A stretch of 28,124 nt of DNA from Phoenicimicrobium sp964438695 (lineage in GTDB: Bacteria > Atribacterota > Phoenicimicrobiia > Phoenicimicrobiales > Phoenicimicrobiaceae). Position 1 is the stretch's first letter; each line of letters starts with the position of its first letter. Below are positions 14,678 to 22,366 of this stretch, one piece after another. Position numbers and translations under genes: made by a program. The notes under the pieces are model-generated. The model had not been told where the DNA came from. It searched no databases and saw only the letters and a program-made list of their open reading frames with translations. The stretch covers positions 1 through 28,124 of the forward strand of contig CAYTKP010000008.1 in assembly GCA_964438695.1 (NCBI GenBank), in the 5' to 3' direction.

Positions 14678-15583
14678 TTAAGCAAATAATCTTCTCCACC
14701 AACCTGGTTTGGCATATCTTAATTTTTCTTTTAGTTTCGCTATACTATTTTGAGCGGCAATTTCACCCTCTTTAATACATTTATCTGGCCTAGAAAAATC
14801 AGACCAATGAAAACGTTCTACTTTGGGAGTAATTACTGCATCTGCGAAAGATAATTGCAATTTCCTTAATTCATTAGAAGTAATAGAATCAGATCGAAAA
14901 AGAACTTCTACCATATTGCTGAATTCATACCTCTTTTTTAAGGTGCTACTTACATTTACTGCAATAATAAAATTTGCTCCTAAAGACCGGGCTGCTTCTA
15001 TGGGGACTACTTCAACTATTCCCCCATCAACCAATACCTTTTTATTTATTATTATAGGAGGGAACATCCCGGGGATTGAGGCGCTTGCCAGGAGGGCATT
15101 GAATAATTTTCCGGTTTGCAAGATTACTTTTTCTCCCCTTACCAGGTCTGCTGCTACGGCCGCAAAAGGAATTTTAGTATCTTCAAATGTCTTATTATCG
15201 ACCAATTCCTTAATTACCTTTCTTAATTCTTCTCCTTCATTTATATATTTTCGTCTAAATTCAAGATTAAGAAGATAAGTTTTTTTTAAAAATTCTGATA
15301 CTTTTCTCAGGATAAATGGTCTATCTTTTCTGTTTTTTTCACTGATAGTAAAACCTATATCAAATCTACCAATGTCAGAATATTTTTTGGTATTTTTTTC
15401 AACAGACAAAATATCTCTTTCCAAGGCATACACTCCCCCTATTATCGCCCCCATAGAAGTACCAGTTATCACATCAATAGGGATATTTTCCCTTTCCAAA
15501 ACCTTTATTACTCCAATATGAGCAAGGCCACGAGCTCCTCCCCCTCCTAAAGCTAAGCCTATCTTTATTTTATCTTTTGCCAC
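14678..15583 (-). CDS. Patatin-like phospholipase (RssA/YlbK type)
   Basis: The frame opens with a TTG at 15598, but GGAG lies 9 bases before the GTG at 15583. The preferred start therefore gives 301 residues beginning MAKDKIKIG. The oxyanion loop GGGGARG (13-19), the nucleophile serine in GTSMG (S43) and the catalytic Asp of DGG (D186) are all intact, which forms the Ser-Asp dyad. The C-terminal part contains AARSLGANFIIAVNVSS. No signal peptide or transmembrane segment is seen, so a cytosolic or membrane-surface lipid acyl hydrolase is likely. The physiological lipid is unknown. It is convergent with fmdB. Confidence 0.9.
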   Translation of the reverse strand: MAKDKIKIGLALGGGGARGLAHIGVIKVLERENIPIDVITGTSMGAIIGGVYALERDILSVEKNTKKYSDIGRFDIGFTISEKNRKDRPFILRKVSEFLKKTYLLNLEFRRKYINEGEELRKVIKELVDNKTFEDTKIPFAAVAADLVRGEKVILQTGKLFNALLASASIPGMFPPIIINKKVLVDGGIVEVVPIEAARSLGANFIIAVNVSSTLKKRYEFSNMVEVLFRSDSITSNELRKLQLSFADAVITPKVERFHWSDFSRPDKCIKEGEIAAQNSIAKLKEKLRYAKPGWWRRLFA

Positions 15584-15637
15584 TCTTATCAACTCCAATA
15601 CTTGCTATATATAAATGTATATAATTAATTTATAATA

Positions 15638-16159
15638 TTATTTTATTTCAACACCCAATATGTCTTTCATCTGTTGCAAAGCAAAGTTATGAGCATTATT
15701 ATCAAAGGAAGCCACTGCGTCCTTTAATACTATTACTTTATAATCTAACATTCTAGCACTGGCAGCAGTATACAGAACACAAATATTGGTACATACACCT
15801 ACCAGCTCTATCTCGGTAATCTCTTTTTCTCTTAAAGAAATATCTAAATCAGTTTGAAAAAATCCACTATATCTCCTTTTATGAATTATAAAATCATTAT
15901 GGGCTGGCTTCAATTCTTCAATTATTTCTGCTCCTTTAGTTCCGCTTACACAATGAGAAGGGAAAAGTTTAAATTCTTTATCATCAAAACGATGATGGTC
16001 ACAGACATAGAATATAGGATTATCTTTTTCTCTAAAAGACTGCAGCTCTCTCTGAATTGGTAAAATAATTTCTTCTCCCCTCTTCCCAATATAGAGTTTG
16101 CCGTCTTCCCGAATAAAATCATTGAGCATATCGATTACTAATAAAGCTTTTTTAGTCAA
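15638..16159 (-). CDS. Nicotinamidase-like cysteine hydrolase (isochorismatase superfamily)
   Basis: This 173-residue protein has the catalytic triad D10, K94 and C127 (VGVCTNICV). It also has nicotinamidase-style metal ligands: D54-x-H56 (CDHH) and H69 in PSHCVSGTKGAE, matching the P-x-H-C-x-x-G-T pattern of PncA. The conserved cis-peptide region precedes the nucleophile. PncA-type activity (nicotinamide to nicotinate) would complement the de novo NAD genes elsewhere in the window, but other amide substrates cannot be excluded. The start is TTG, overlapping the thioesterase stop as TTGA, with GGGAGG upstream. The two genes are therefore translationally coupled. Confidence 0.82.
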   Translation of the reverse strand: MTKKALLVIDMLNDFIREDGKLYIGKRGEEIILPIQRELQSFREKDNPIFYVCDHHRFDDKEFKLFPSHCVSGTKGAEIIEELKPAHNDFIIHKRRYSGFFQTDLDISLREKEITEIELVGVCTNICVLYTAASARMLDYKVIVLKDAVASFDNNAHNFALQQMKDILGVEIK

Positions 16160-16578
16160 TTAATTACCTCCCCCCGCGGTCTTTTTCTTTCCAGCATCTG
16201 TCTGGTAAATTTTTCTAAATCTATAATATATCTCTCCACAGTTCCTTCTCCTACCTTCTCCATTTCATCAAAAGCTGCCACCTCAAAGGTTAATCGATTT
16301 TGGAAAATATCAACCAAAGTCGACTCAGCAGTAACAGCCATACCCAAAGGAGTAGCGGCTATATGGACAATGGAAATCTTTGTAGCTACCGTAATATAAC
16401 CTTCAGGAAGATAATCTTTTACTGCGTTTATGGCAGCTGAATCCATTAAAGAGACTAACATAGGAGTGGCAAATGCAGGAACCATAGGTTTAGCAAATCT
16501 TTCAGCAGAACTTTCTTCATTAACCCTTGTTTGGGCTACTCCTTTTAGGCCTACTTTAAGATTTTCAAATCTTACCAT
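16156..16578 (-). CDS. FlK-like hotdog thioesterase
   Basis: The 140-residue product is a single hotdog domain of the fluoroacetyl-CoA thioesterase-like group. The FlK triad Thr42/Glu50/His76 aligns by spacing with T38 (FATPML), D46 (LMDSAA) and H72 (SIVHIAATPLG), so the acidic residue here is Asp instead of Glu. Fluoroacetate is an unlikely real substrate. Proteins of this group are common in anaerobes and may clear unwanted short acyl-CoAs. AAGGAGAGG precedes the ATG. Its end overlaps the start of the nicotinamidase-like gene. Confidence 0.85.
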   Translation of the reverse strand: MVRFENLKVGLKGVAQTRVNEESSAERFAKPMVPAFATPMLVSLMDSAAINAVKDYLPEGYITVATKISIVHIAATPLGMAVTAESTLVDIFQNRLTFEVAAFDEMEKVGEGTVERYIIDLEKFTRQMLERKRPRGEVIN

Positions 16579-16659
16579 TGTTATCCTCTCCTTTTAAGGA
16601 TTTATGGAATCTTATAATTTTATTGTTTATGGTGGCAATTATCTAATTTTTAAAATTCT

Positions 16660-17691
16660 TTATTTAATGTTTTCCGGTCGAAGAACAACTTTAATGGAAT
16701 TCTTTTCTTTTGCCTTCTTAAAGCCCTCTTTCCAATCACTTAAAGGTAATACATCACTTACCATTTTTCCTAAATTTACTTTACCCTCATCCACTAATTG
16801 TAGCGCTTTATCCCAGGATGAAGGCTTCTGGGTGCGTGAACCTATAAGGTGTAATTCTTTATTAAACAGTAATTCATTAAAATCAAGCTCTATTGGTACA
16901 CGGACAATTCCTGCCTGTATAAACCTCCCCCCTTTCCTGACTACCTTTAACCCATATTTTACTGCAGTTATTGAACCAGAACATTCGAAAACCACATCAA
17001 TATCATTCCCTATAATTATATTCGGCAAACCTTTCTCTAAATCCTTCTTTTCTATCCTAAAAATTAAATCAATTCCTAAATTTTTTGCCAAATCAAGTCT
17101 TTTCTCATCTCCTTCAATACCTACTATAATCACCCTTGCCCCCAATACTTGAGCAACTTGGGCAATTAATAATCCAAAAGGTCCTGGTCCTAATACTAAA
17201 ACAACCTCTCCTTTTAATAAATTAGCCTGTTCCATTACCGAATGAGTGGCACAGGACAAAGGTTCAAAAAGAGAGGCAGAAATAAAATCAAGACAAGAGG
17301 GAATCAGGTGAATACTTTCTTTTCTTATTACAAAATATTCTGCAAAAGCCCCATTCACAGAAGACCCTAAACCTTTACGGTACTCACATAAATTATATTC
17401 TTTGTTTTGACAATACCTGCATTTTCCACAAATATAGGCAGTAGTTTCAGTAGTAACTCTATCACCTATTCCTATATCTTTTACTTCTTCTCCTATTTCT
17501 ACTACAATTCCAGCAGTTTCATGTCCTAAAACTACCGGAGGTTTAATTGCAGAATATCCATAAAGATCAGTCCCACAAATTCCTGTAGCTTCTACTTTTA
17601 CTTTCACTTCATTCGGCTTAGGAACAGGTTCAGGGATATCTCTTAATTCTATATCATTTTCTTCCATTCCGTATTTAACTAGAGCTTTCAT
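16660..17691 (-). CDS. Zinc-dependent MDR alcohol/polyol dehydrogenase 1
   Basis: The 343-residue product is a medium-chain dehydrogenase. Catalytic zinc ligands are C39 (ICGTD), H57 and E58 (GHETAG). Structural zinc cysteines are in CGKCRYCQNKEYNLC. The Rossmann motif is GPGPFGLLIAQVAQVLGA. Closest in pattern to threonine/sorbitol/butanediol dehydrogenases; the substrate is not assignable. The ribosome site is weak (GAAGAG close to the ATG). It probably starts a short transcript with the thioesterase and the hydrolase (gap of 81 bases). A second MDR enzyme lies upstream, separated by a repeat island, and shares only family-level motifs. Confidence 0.9.
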   Translation of the reverse strand: MKALVKYGMEENDIELRDIPEPVPKPNEVKVKVEATGICGTDLYGYSAIKPPVVLGHETAGIVVEIGEEVKDIGIGDRVTTETTAYICGKCRYCQNKEYNLCEYRKGLGSSVNGAFAEYFVIRKESIHLIPSCLDFISASLFEPLSCATHSVMEQANLLKGEVVLVLGPGPFGLLIAQVAQVLGARVIIVGIEGDEKRLDLAKNLGIDLIFRIEKKDLEKGLPNIIIGNDIDVVFECSGSITAVKYGLKVVRKGGRFIQAGIVRVPIELDFNELLFNKELHLIGSRTQKPSSWDKALQLVDEGKVNLGKMVSDVLPLSDWKEGFKKAKEKNSIKVVLRPENIK

Positions 17692-17735
17692 CTCTTCTTT
17701 TGCCCCAATTACAAGATCAACAATCCTGCTTATTT

Positions 17736-17832
17736 TATATTAGTTAACTAGTTTTATGTTGATTCATCAACTAGCCAACCAAGTAACCAGGTAACTAATT
17801 AACGCAATACACGATATTCAATACTCAATACT
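17736..17832. repeat. Palindromic intergenic repeat between the two dehydrogenases
   Basis: GTTGATTCATCAAC (17758-17771) is a near-perfect palindrome flanked by CTAGTT / AACTAG-type arms. GCCAACCAAGTAACCAGGTAAC words follow, and then ACGATATTCAATACTC. It shares the CATCAACTA(A/G)C(T/C)AACCA core with 1321-1340, and the AACCAAGTAACCAG segment with 23932-23945. Confidence 0.6.
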
Positions 17833-17835
17833 AAT

Positions 17836-18876
17836 TTAAGGTATCACTGCTATTTTAATGCCTTTGTGAGCCAACATCAGTTCTATTACGGTAGATATTT
17901 CATTAAGAGGAAATTCATAAGTAATTAATGAATCAATATCAATCGCTTTATTACAAATTAAATTCAAAGCCTTTTTAACTTGTCCAGGTGTATGATGAAA
18001 AGTTCCCTTTATATTTATTTGAGAATAGTGAATTAAACTAGTATCGATAGAAACTTTTGTTCCGGTTTTACACCCGCCAAATAGATTTACGGTTCCTCCC
18101 TTTCTTACCATTGAAATAGTCTGCTCCCAAACCTGGGGCAAACCAACTGCTTCGATAGCTACATCTGCTCCTCTCTTGTCTTCAGTATATTCTTTTACTT
18201 CTTCAACAATATCTCGCTCTTTAGAGACTTTTATTGTCTTATAAGCTCCCAACTTGGAAGCCAATCTTAACCTCTCCTCATTTAAATCAGTTATAATAAT
18301 CCTTGCCCCTTTTAATTTGATTACTTGTAAAAACATTAAACCTATGGGGCCTGCTCCATTGATAACTACTGTATCACCTAATTTAATATTTGAATCTTCT
18401 ACTCCATGAACTACACAGGAGAGAGGTTCTAATAATGCTGCCTCTTTATAACTTACTGTTTCCGGAAATTGTAATAAATTTTGTGAAACAATTATTCCAG
18501 GAATTTTTATATATTCCGCAAAAGCACCACTTAGCTGAATAAATAAACTGTCGCACAAACTCTGTTCCCCATTTTTGCAATAAAAACAGGAATTGCAAGG
18601 GGCTGAATTTGCCGCTACTACTCTCATACCTGGTTTAAATTTTTTAACTCTATTTCCTATCTCTACTATTTCGCCGGCAAATTCATGCCCAAAAACAAAA
18701 GGAGGGTTAAATAAATGATGTCCTCTTAAGTAAGTTTTACGATCTGTTCCACAAGTGAGTGCTGTTCTCACTCTTACCAAAACCTCATCTGAACCTACAT
18801 CAGGAATATTAATTTCCTCTAATTTTACCTGGCGAGGAGCATAAAATACCGCCGCCTTCATCATTTTATTTTTCAT
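17836..18876 (-). CDS. Zinc-dependent MDR alcohol/polyol dehydrogenase 2
   Basis: The 346-residue product has catalytic zinc ligands C42 (TCGTD), H64 and E65 (GHEFAGE). Structural zinc cysteines are in CNSCFYCKNGEQSLC. The Rossmann motif is GAGPIGLMFLQVIKLKGA. It resembles sugar-alcohol or threonine dehydrogenases, and the substrate is unknown. The start is uncertain. Met1 (18876), Met5 and Met6 are all possible, because the only AGGAG lies 18 bases before Met1. The gene follows folT by 203 bases, which hold a hairpin at 18971-19007. Confidence 0.9.
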   Translation of the reverse strand: MKNKMMKAAVFYAPRQVKLEEINIPDVGSDEVLVRVRTALTCGTDRKTYLRGHHLFNPPFVFGHEFAGEIVEIGNRVKKFKPGMRVVAANSAPCNSCFYCKNGEQSLCDSLFIQLSGAFAEYIKIPGIIVSQNLLQFPETVSYKEAALLEPLSCVVHGVEDSNIKLGDTVVINGAGPIGLMFLQVIKLKGARIIITDLNEERLRLASKLGAYKTIKVSKERDIVEEVKEYTEDKRGADVAIEAVGLPQVWEQTISMVRKGGTVNLFGGCKTGTKVSIDTSLIHYSQINIKGTFHHTPGQVKKALNLICNKAIDIDSLITYEFPLNEISTVIELMLAHKGIKIAVIP

Positions 18877-18970
18877 CTTTTCAATATTATTATTCTCCTA
18901 TTTATTGCTTCTTAAATTACAATCACAATAAATTTTTTGTTATTACATATTTTTCGAAAAACCTATCTAT

Positions 18971-19007
18971 GCATAAGGGTTTAATTAAGATAATTTTTCC
19001 CTTACGC
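18971..19007 (-). terminator. Probable terminator after folT
   Basis: On the minus strand GCGTAAGGG pairs with CCCTTATGC (9 bp with one G-U) across a 19-base AT-rich loop. A GGTTTTT run comes about 8 bases later. It lies about 70 bases past the folT stop. The late U-run makes this a moderate call. Confidence 0.45.
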
Positions 19008-19079
19008 GAAACTAATCTCTGTAAAGTTAAGATCTCACTGCCCATATCATAGACATAGATTTTAGAGTTTAATTAAATT

Positions 19080-19610
19080 CTAAATCTTCTGTGATTTAAT
19101 AACTAAAATATTTCTCTTCAAAATTATTTTAATCACATAAGCATAGATAAATATTTGAATAGGTTCTGCCACCATTCGCGGAAGGAGTAATACTTGCCAG
19201 GGAAATCCAAATAGAATATGCAAAAAGTAAGGTATCAAAATAAGGGAGGTAATAATCTGCCCTAGGGCAATAGCTATACTTAATTCAAAAAATGTTAGTT
19301 CTTCATTCTTCTTCAGGCTTAAGATAGCTGCCGGTATTATCCCGGTTAAGGCAGAGGTTAGCGTAAAATGAGGCATATAAGCCCCCATAGGATTGATGAA
19401 ATATCCTAAGAGATCAGAAAAGGTACCGATTAACCCTCCGGCCAGCGGACCAAAAATAATGCCTCCCAAGATTATAGGCAATCTCCCCAGACCAATTCTG
19501 ATTCCTTCTACTCCTCCAATGGCAATACGTAAACTAGCTATCCGAGTTAAAATTATACTCAAAGCAATTAAAAACCCCATAGTGGTAATTTTATGGGACG
19601 ATATTTTCAT
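19080..19610 (-). CDS. folT: Folate-family ECF transporter S component
   Basis: This 176-residue membrane protein has about six hydrophobic segments. It shows the folate-type S-component pattern: a start with ALSIILTRIASLRI, then GGVEGIRIGLGRLPIILGGIIFGPLAGGLIGTFSDLLGY, then NPMGAYMPHFTLTSALTGIIPA. S components capture the vitamin and dock onto a shared EcfT/EcfA module, which is not in this window. The upstream THF riboswitch independently supports folate as the substrate. The ATG has an AGGAGG site (19620-19625) that falls next to a strand able to sequester it. Confidence 0.92.
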   Translation of the reverse strand: MKISSHKITTMGFLIALSIILTRIASLRIAIGGVEGIRIGLGRLPIILGGIIFGPLAGGLIGTFSDLLGYFINPMGAYMPHFTLTSALTGIIPAAILSLKKNEELTFFELSIAIALGQIITSLILIPYFLHILFGFPWQVLLLPRMVAEPIQIFIYAYVIKIILKRNILVIKSQKI

Positions 19611-19619
19611 TTAATTTCC

Positions 19620-19703
19620 CCTCCTTGATATAGCATTAAAATTGATATATTTTATATCTGCTACATCAAGAAGAGTCTTTAAAGGCATTTTTTGATGTAG
19701 CAG
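19620..19703 (-). promoter_or_regulatory. Switching hairpins of the folT leader (expression platform)
   Basis: On the minus strand CTGCTACATCAA (19692-19703) can pair with TTGATGTAGCAG (19658-19669), a perfect 12 bp. The same 3' strand (CTTGATGTAG, 19661-19670) can instead pair with CTATATCAAG (19624-19633), 10 bp with one G-U, which overlaps the AGGAGG site. The first six bases, CTGCTA, are also the 3' strand of aptamer stem P1. No U-run follows the large hairpin, so translation control is more likely than termination. Confidence 0.6.
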
Positions 19704-19819
19704 CGGACGCGATAACCTACCGCAGGGTTAGATAGAGATATATTCTCTTTCTAACCCTTTCGTTTAGAGACAACGTCCCATTCTCTAACACTTAACGCAG
19801 GTTACCTACTCTAGCTAAA
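19698..19819 (-). promoter_or_regulatory. Tetrahydrofolate (THF) riboswitch aptamer
   Basis: On the minus strand the conserved pattern of the THF aptamer is plain: AGAGTAGGTAACC, then TGCGTTAAGTG, then a TTAGAG/CTCTAA hairpin enclosing AATGGGACGTTGT. ACGAAAGGGTTAG follows, then an extended CTAACCC arm, then TGCGGTAGGTTATCGCG and TCCGCT. Stem P1 forms from TAGCTAG (19811-19817) and CTGCTA (19698-19703). The only gene behind it is folT, in line with known THF riboswitch targets. Confidence 0.92.
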
Positions 19820-19954
19820 CAATATAACTCTGATCTTCAATTCACTCCCCTTTATATGTTTAAAGTGTTATCTTCTATTAATTTGGTATTTTCGTGTATA
19901 TCTTTAATTTATCTTTCTAAGTAAATGGCAACAATATAAATCAAAATTTTTTTA

Positions 19955-20722
19955 TTACTCTTTTTCTAAAATTACCTTATTTTTTAAAACTCCAATCCCC
20001 TCAATCTCCACCTCTACTATATCCCCTGCTTTTAATTGTCCAACTCCGGGGGGAGTTCCGGTAGCAATTATATCCCCTGGAAACAGAGTCATTATCTTAG
20101 AAATGTAGCTGACTATTTTATCAACTTTAAAAATCATATTGCTAGTAGAAGAATCCTGCATCAACTGTCCATTCTTATAAAGTCTTATTTCAAGATTATC
20201 AGGATTTAATTCAGTAGAAATAAAAGGTCCAACTGGTGCGAAAGTATCAAACGATTTAGCCCTAGTCCATTGTTCATCTTTCTTTTGCAAATCTCGAGCA
20301 GTCACATCATTAAAACAAGTATATCCCAGAATATTTACAAGGACATCTTCGGGCTCAATATCTTTAATCCTATTTTTAATAATCACTGCTAATTCTGCTT
20401 CGTAGTCTAATTGCTTACTCATTTTAGGATAGATTATATTATCATTATGTGCAATAAGTGCACTTGGGGGTTTCATAAATATCAACGGTTCATCAGGAAT
20501 TTTCATCTGAAGTTCATTCGCATGGTCAAAATAATTTAACCCCACAGCTATTATTTTACTTGGTATACAAGGAGGCAAAAAACTTATTTCTGATAAAGAA
20601 TATACCTTTTCTGTGGTTTTATAATTATTAAAAATATCACCAATTATTTCTCTAACTATATTGTCTTTTTCCAGTAATCCGTATTTTATTTTTTCATCTT
20701 TCAAGAACCTTATATACTTCAT
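19955..20722 (-). CDS. Fumarylacetoacetate hydrolase family protein
   Basis: The 255-residue product has the FAH catalytic domain: a short N-terminal part, then IIAVGLNYFDHANE, the metal-binding DYEAELAVII, GYTCFNDVTARDLQ, WTRAKSFDTFAPVGPF and the C-terminal IATGTPPGVG with LKAGDIVEVEIEGIG. Members cleave or decarboxylate beta-diketo acids (for example acylpyruvates or homoprotocatechuate intermediates). Acylpyruvase or oxaloacetate decarboxylase activity is plausible for a stand-alone copy. AAGGAG precedes the ATG. It follows the dipeptidase by 35 bases and is probably cotranscribed with it. Confidence 0.92.
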   Translation of the reverse strand: MKYIRFLKDEKIKYGLLEKDNIVREIIGDIFNNYKTTEKVYSLSEISFLPPCIPSKIIAVGLNYFDHANELQMKIPDEPLIFMKPPSALIAHNDNIIYPKMSKQLDYEAELAVIIKNRIKDIEPEDVLVNILGYTCFNDVTARDLQKKDEQWTRAKSFDTFAPVGPFISTELNPDNLEIRLYKNGQLMQDSSTSNMIFKVDKIVSYISKIMTLFPGDIIATGTPPGVGQLKAGDIVEVEIEGIGVLKNKVILEKE

Positions 20723-20757
20723 AAGTGCTCCTTCTATTTTAAACCAGAATAATATTA

Positions 20758-21756
20758 TTATCCTACTACCTCTTTAAACACTCTTAAAAAATTTTCTCCC
20801 AATATTTTTTTAATATCTCTTTCTTTGTAGCCTCGCTTAACTAATTCTATAGTAATATTAGGAATTTTTTCGGCACCTTCTAAGCCAAAAGGAAGAACCT
20901 CTGTGCCATCAAAATCAGAACCTAAACCTATATAATCTACTCCAATTTTTTCTACTAAATAATCAATATGTTTTACTACATCTTCTACAGTAGTCTTTCT
21001 TTTTTCTAAGGTTAAGAAATTCGGTACAAAAGTTACTCCTATAACCCCCCGTTTACCAGCCAAAGCCTTTATTTGATCATCTTTTAAATTTCGAGGGTGA
21101 GGACATAAAGCATAACAATTAGAATGAGAAGCAACGATGGGGACCTTACTCTTTTCAATTACATCCCAAAAACCTGTCTCTGAAAGATGAGATACATCAA
21201 TTAACATCCCTAACCTATTCATCTCATCTATGACTTTTAAACCAAATTTGGTTAAACCGCTACCAGTCTGGGATTCGTTAACCCCATCAGCAATCTGATT
21301 TCTCTGATTCCAAGTAAGAGTTAAGAGTCTTACCCCTAATTTATGCAATACTCTCAATATACCCAAATCACCTTCCAATGCCTCTCCTCCTTCAATAGAA
21401 AGGATAGCAGCAATCTTCTTCTTTTTATTTGTTTCTTTTATCTGATGGTAATTTGTAATTAAAGATATTTTTTCCTGATTCTTTTCAACTTCATTAAGAA
21501 AGCAATCAATTAGCTGCAAAGTTCTTTTTAAAGAATTATTTTGTTTATAAATATCTTCTATAAAAACTGCAAAAACCTGAACATTTATCCCCCCCTCATT
21601 TAATCTGGGGATATCCAGATGTCCAGTAGGTTTCCTATTTATCAAAGAATCTTTATAATTCATAATTCTCAAAATAGTATCACAATGTCCATCAAACACT
21701 ATTGCTTCCTGGTGTATTTGTTTTGCTTGCAAAACTAGTTCCTTATTTTCAATCAA
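20758..21756 (-). CDS. Membrane dipeptidase-like metallopeptidase (M19 family)
   Basis: This 332-residue TIM-barrel dinuclear zinc hydrolase has the ligands H24-x-D26 (FDGHCDT), the bridging Glu in SIEGGEAL, and His residues in DVSHLS and ASHSN. GLGSDFDG lies near the C-terminal side. The family cleaves dipeptides, including those with D-residues. There is no signal peptide, so despite the family name it is probably cytosolic. The start is TTG with GAGGTAGGA upstream. Its neighbours are the TPR gene (42-base gap) and the FAH gene, probably one transcript with guaB at the head. Confidence 0.93.
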   Translation of the reverse strand: MIENKELVLQAKQIHQEAIVFDGHCDTILRIMNYKDSLINRKPTGHLDIPRLNEGGINVQVFAVFIEDIYKQNNSLKRTLQLIDCFLNEVEKNQEKISLITNYHQIKETNKKKKIAAILSIEGGEALEGDLGILRVLHKLGVRLLTLTWNQRNQIADGVNESQTGSGLTKFGLKVIDEMNRLGMLIDVSHLSETGFWDVIEKSKVPIVASHSNCYALCPHPRNLKDDQIKALAGKRGVIGVTFVPNFLTLEKRKTTVEDVVKHIDYLVEKIGVDYIGLGSDFDGTEVLPFGLEGAEKIPNITIELVKRGYKERDIKKILGENFLRVFKEVVG

Positions 21757-21798
21757 AATATCCTACCTCTTTCTTAGAATACAGTCTTTTAAAATAAT

Positions 21799-22338
21799 CT
21801 ACCTTTTTAGAACTGTTGATAAAGTGATAATGCCAATTAAAATTAATAAAAAAATGATAATATTGCTTCTATTTTTTGATCTTTCTTTAAATTTTTTAAT
21901 TTCTATTATAGGAGATCTTATATCAATTTCAGCAGCCTTTTTAAAATGTTTAACTGCTTCATCAATTCTTCTAGTTCTTTTGTAAGCCAAACCTAAATTA
22001 CTATGGGCTGCCGCATAATCAGGTTTTAACTTTAAGGCTTTCTTATATAACTCAATGGCTCTTTCATAATTCTTTTTTTCCAAATAAATATTTCCTAAAT
22101 TGTTATAAGGTTCTGCATATTTTACATCTAACTCTAAAGACTTTTCAAAATATAACTTCGCCTTATCAATTTTTTTTAGACTCGCATAGCATACGCCCAA
22201 TTTACTATAACTTCTGGGATCATTGGGCCACTTTTTTAAAACCATCTCAAATTCCTTGATAGCCTGCTTAAAATCCCTTCTTTTTAAATAATCTTCAGCT
22301 TTCTCAAAATCAATTTTATATTCTTCTTTCTTCTCCAT
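21799..22338 (-). CDS. TPR protein with C-terminal membrane anchor
   Basis: This 179-residue protein has about four tetratricopeptide repeats (8-143), with clear 34-residue periodicity: AIKEFEMVLKKWPNDP, AKLYFEKSLELDVKYA, AIELYKKALKLKPDYA, AVKHFKKAAEIDIRSP. A basic linker (FKERSKNRS) leads to one transmembrane helix (about 158-176, IIIFLLILIGIITL), so the protein is tail-anchored with the repeats facing the cytosol. It presumably acts as a scaffold; partners are unknown. It starts 28 bases after guaB ends. Confidence 0.85.
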   Translation of the reverse strand: MEKKEEYKIDFEKAEDYLKRRDFKQAIKEFEMVLKKWPNDPRSYSKLGVCYASLKKIDKAKLYFEKSLELDVKYAEPYNNLGNIYLEKKNYERAIELYKKALKLKPDYAAAHSNLGLAYKRTRRIDEAVKHFKKAAEIDIRSPIIEIKKFKERSKNRSNIIIFLLILIGIITLSTVLKR

Positions 22339-22366
22339 AAAAACTCCACAATAAATTGTCTGTTTC

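Noticed and set aside
14823..15278. 151-codon plus-strand ORF
   Set aside because: It is a shadow frame antisense to the patatin-like gene, whose catalytic motifs are all on the minus strand.
16604..17152. 182-codon plus-strand ORF
   Set aside because: It is antisense to the MDR dehydrogenase, which has intact zinc and Rossmann motifs.
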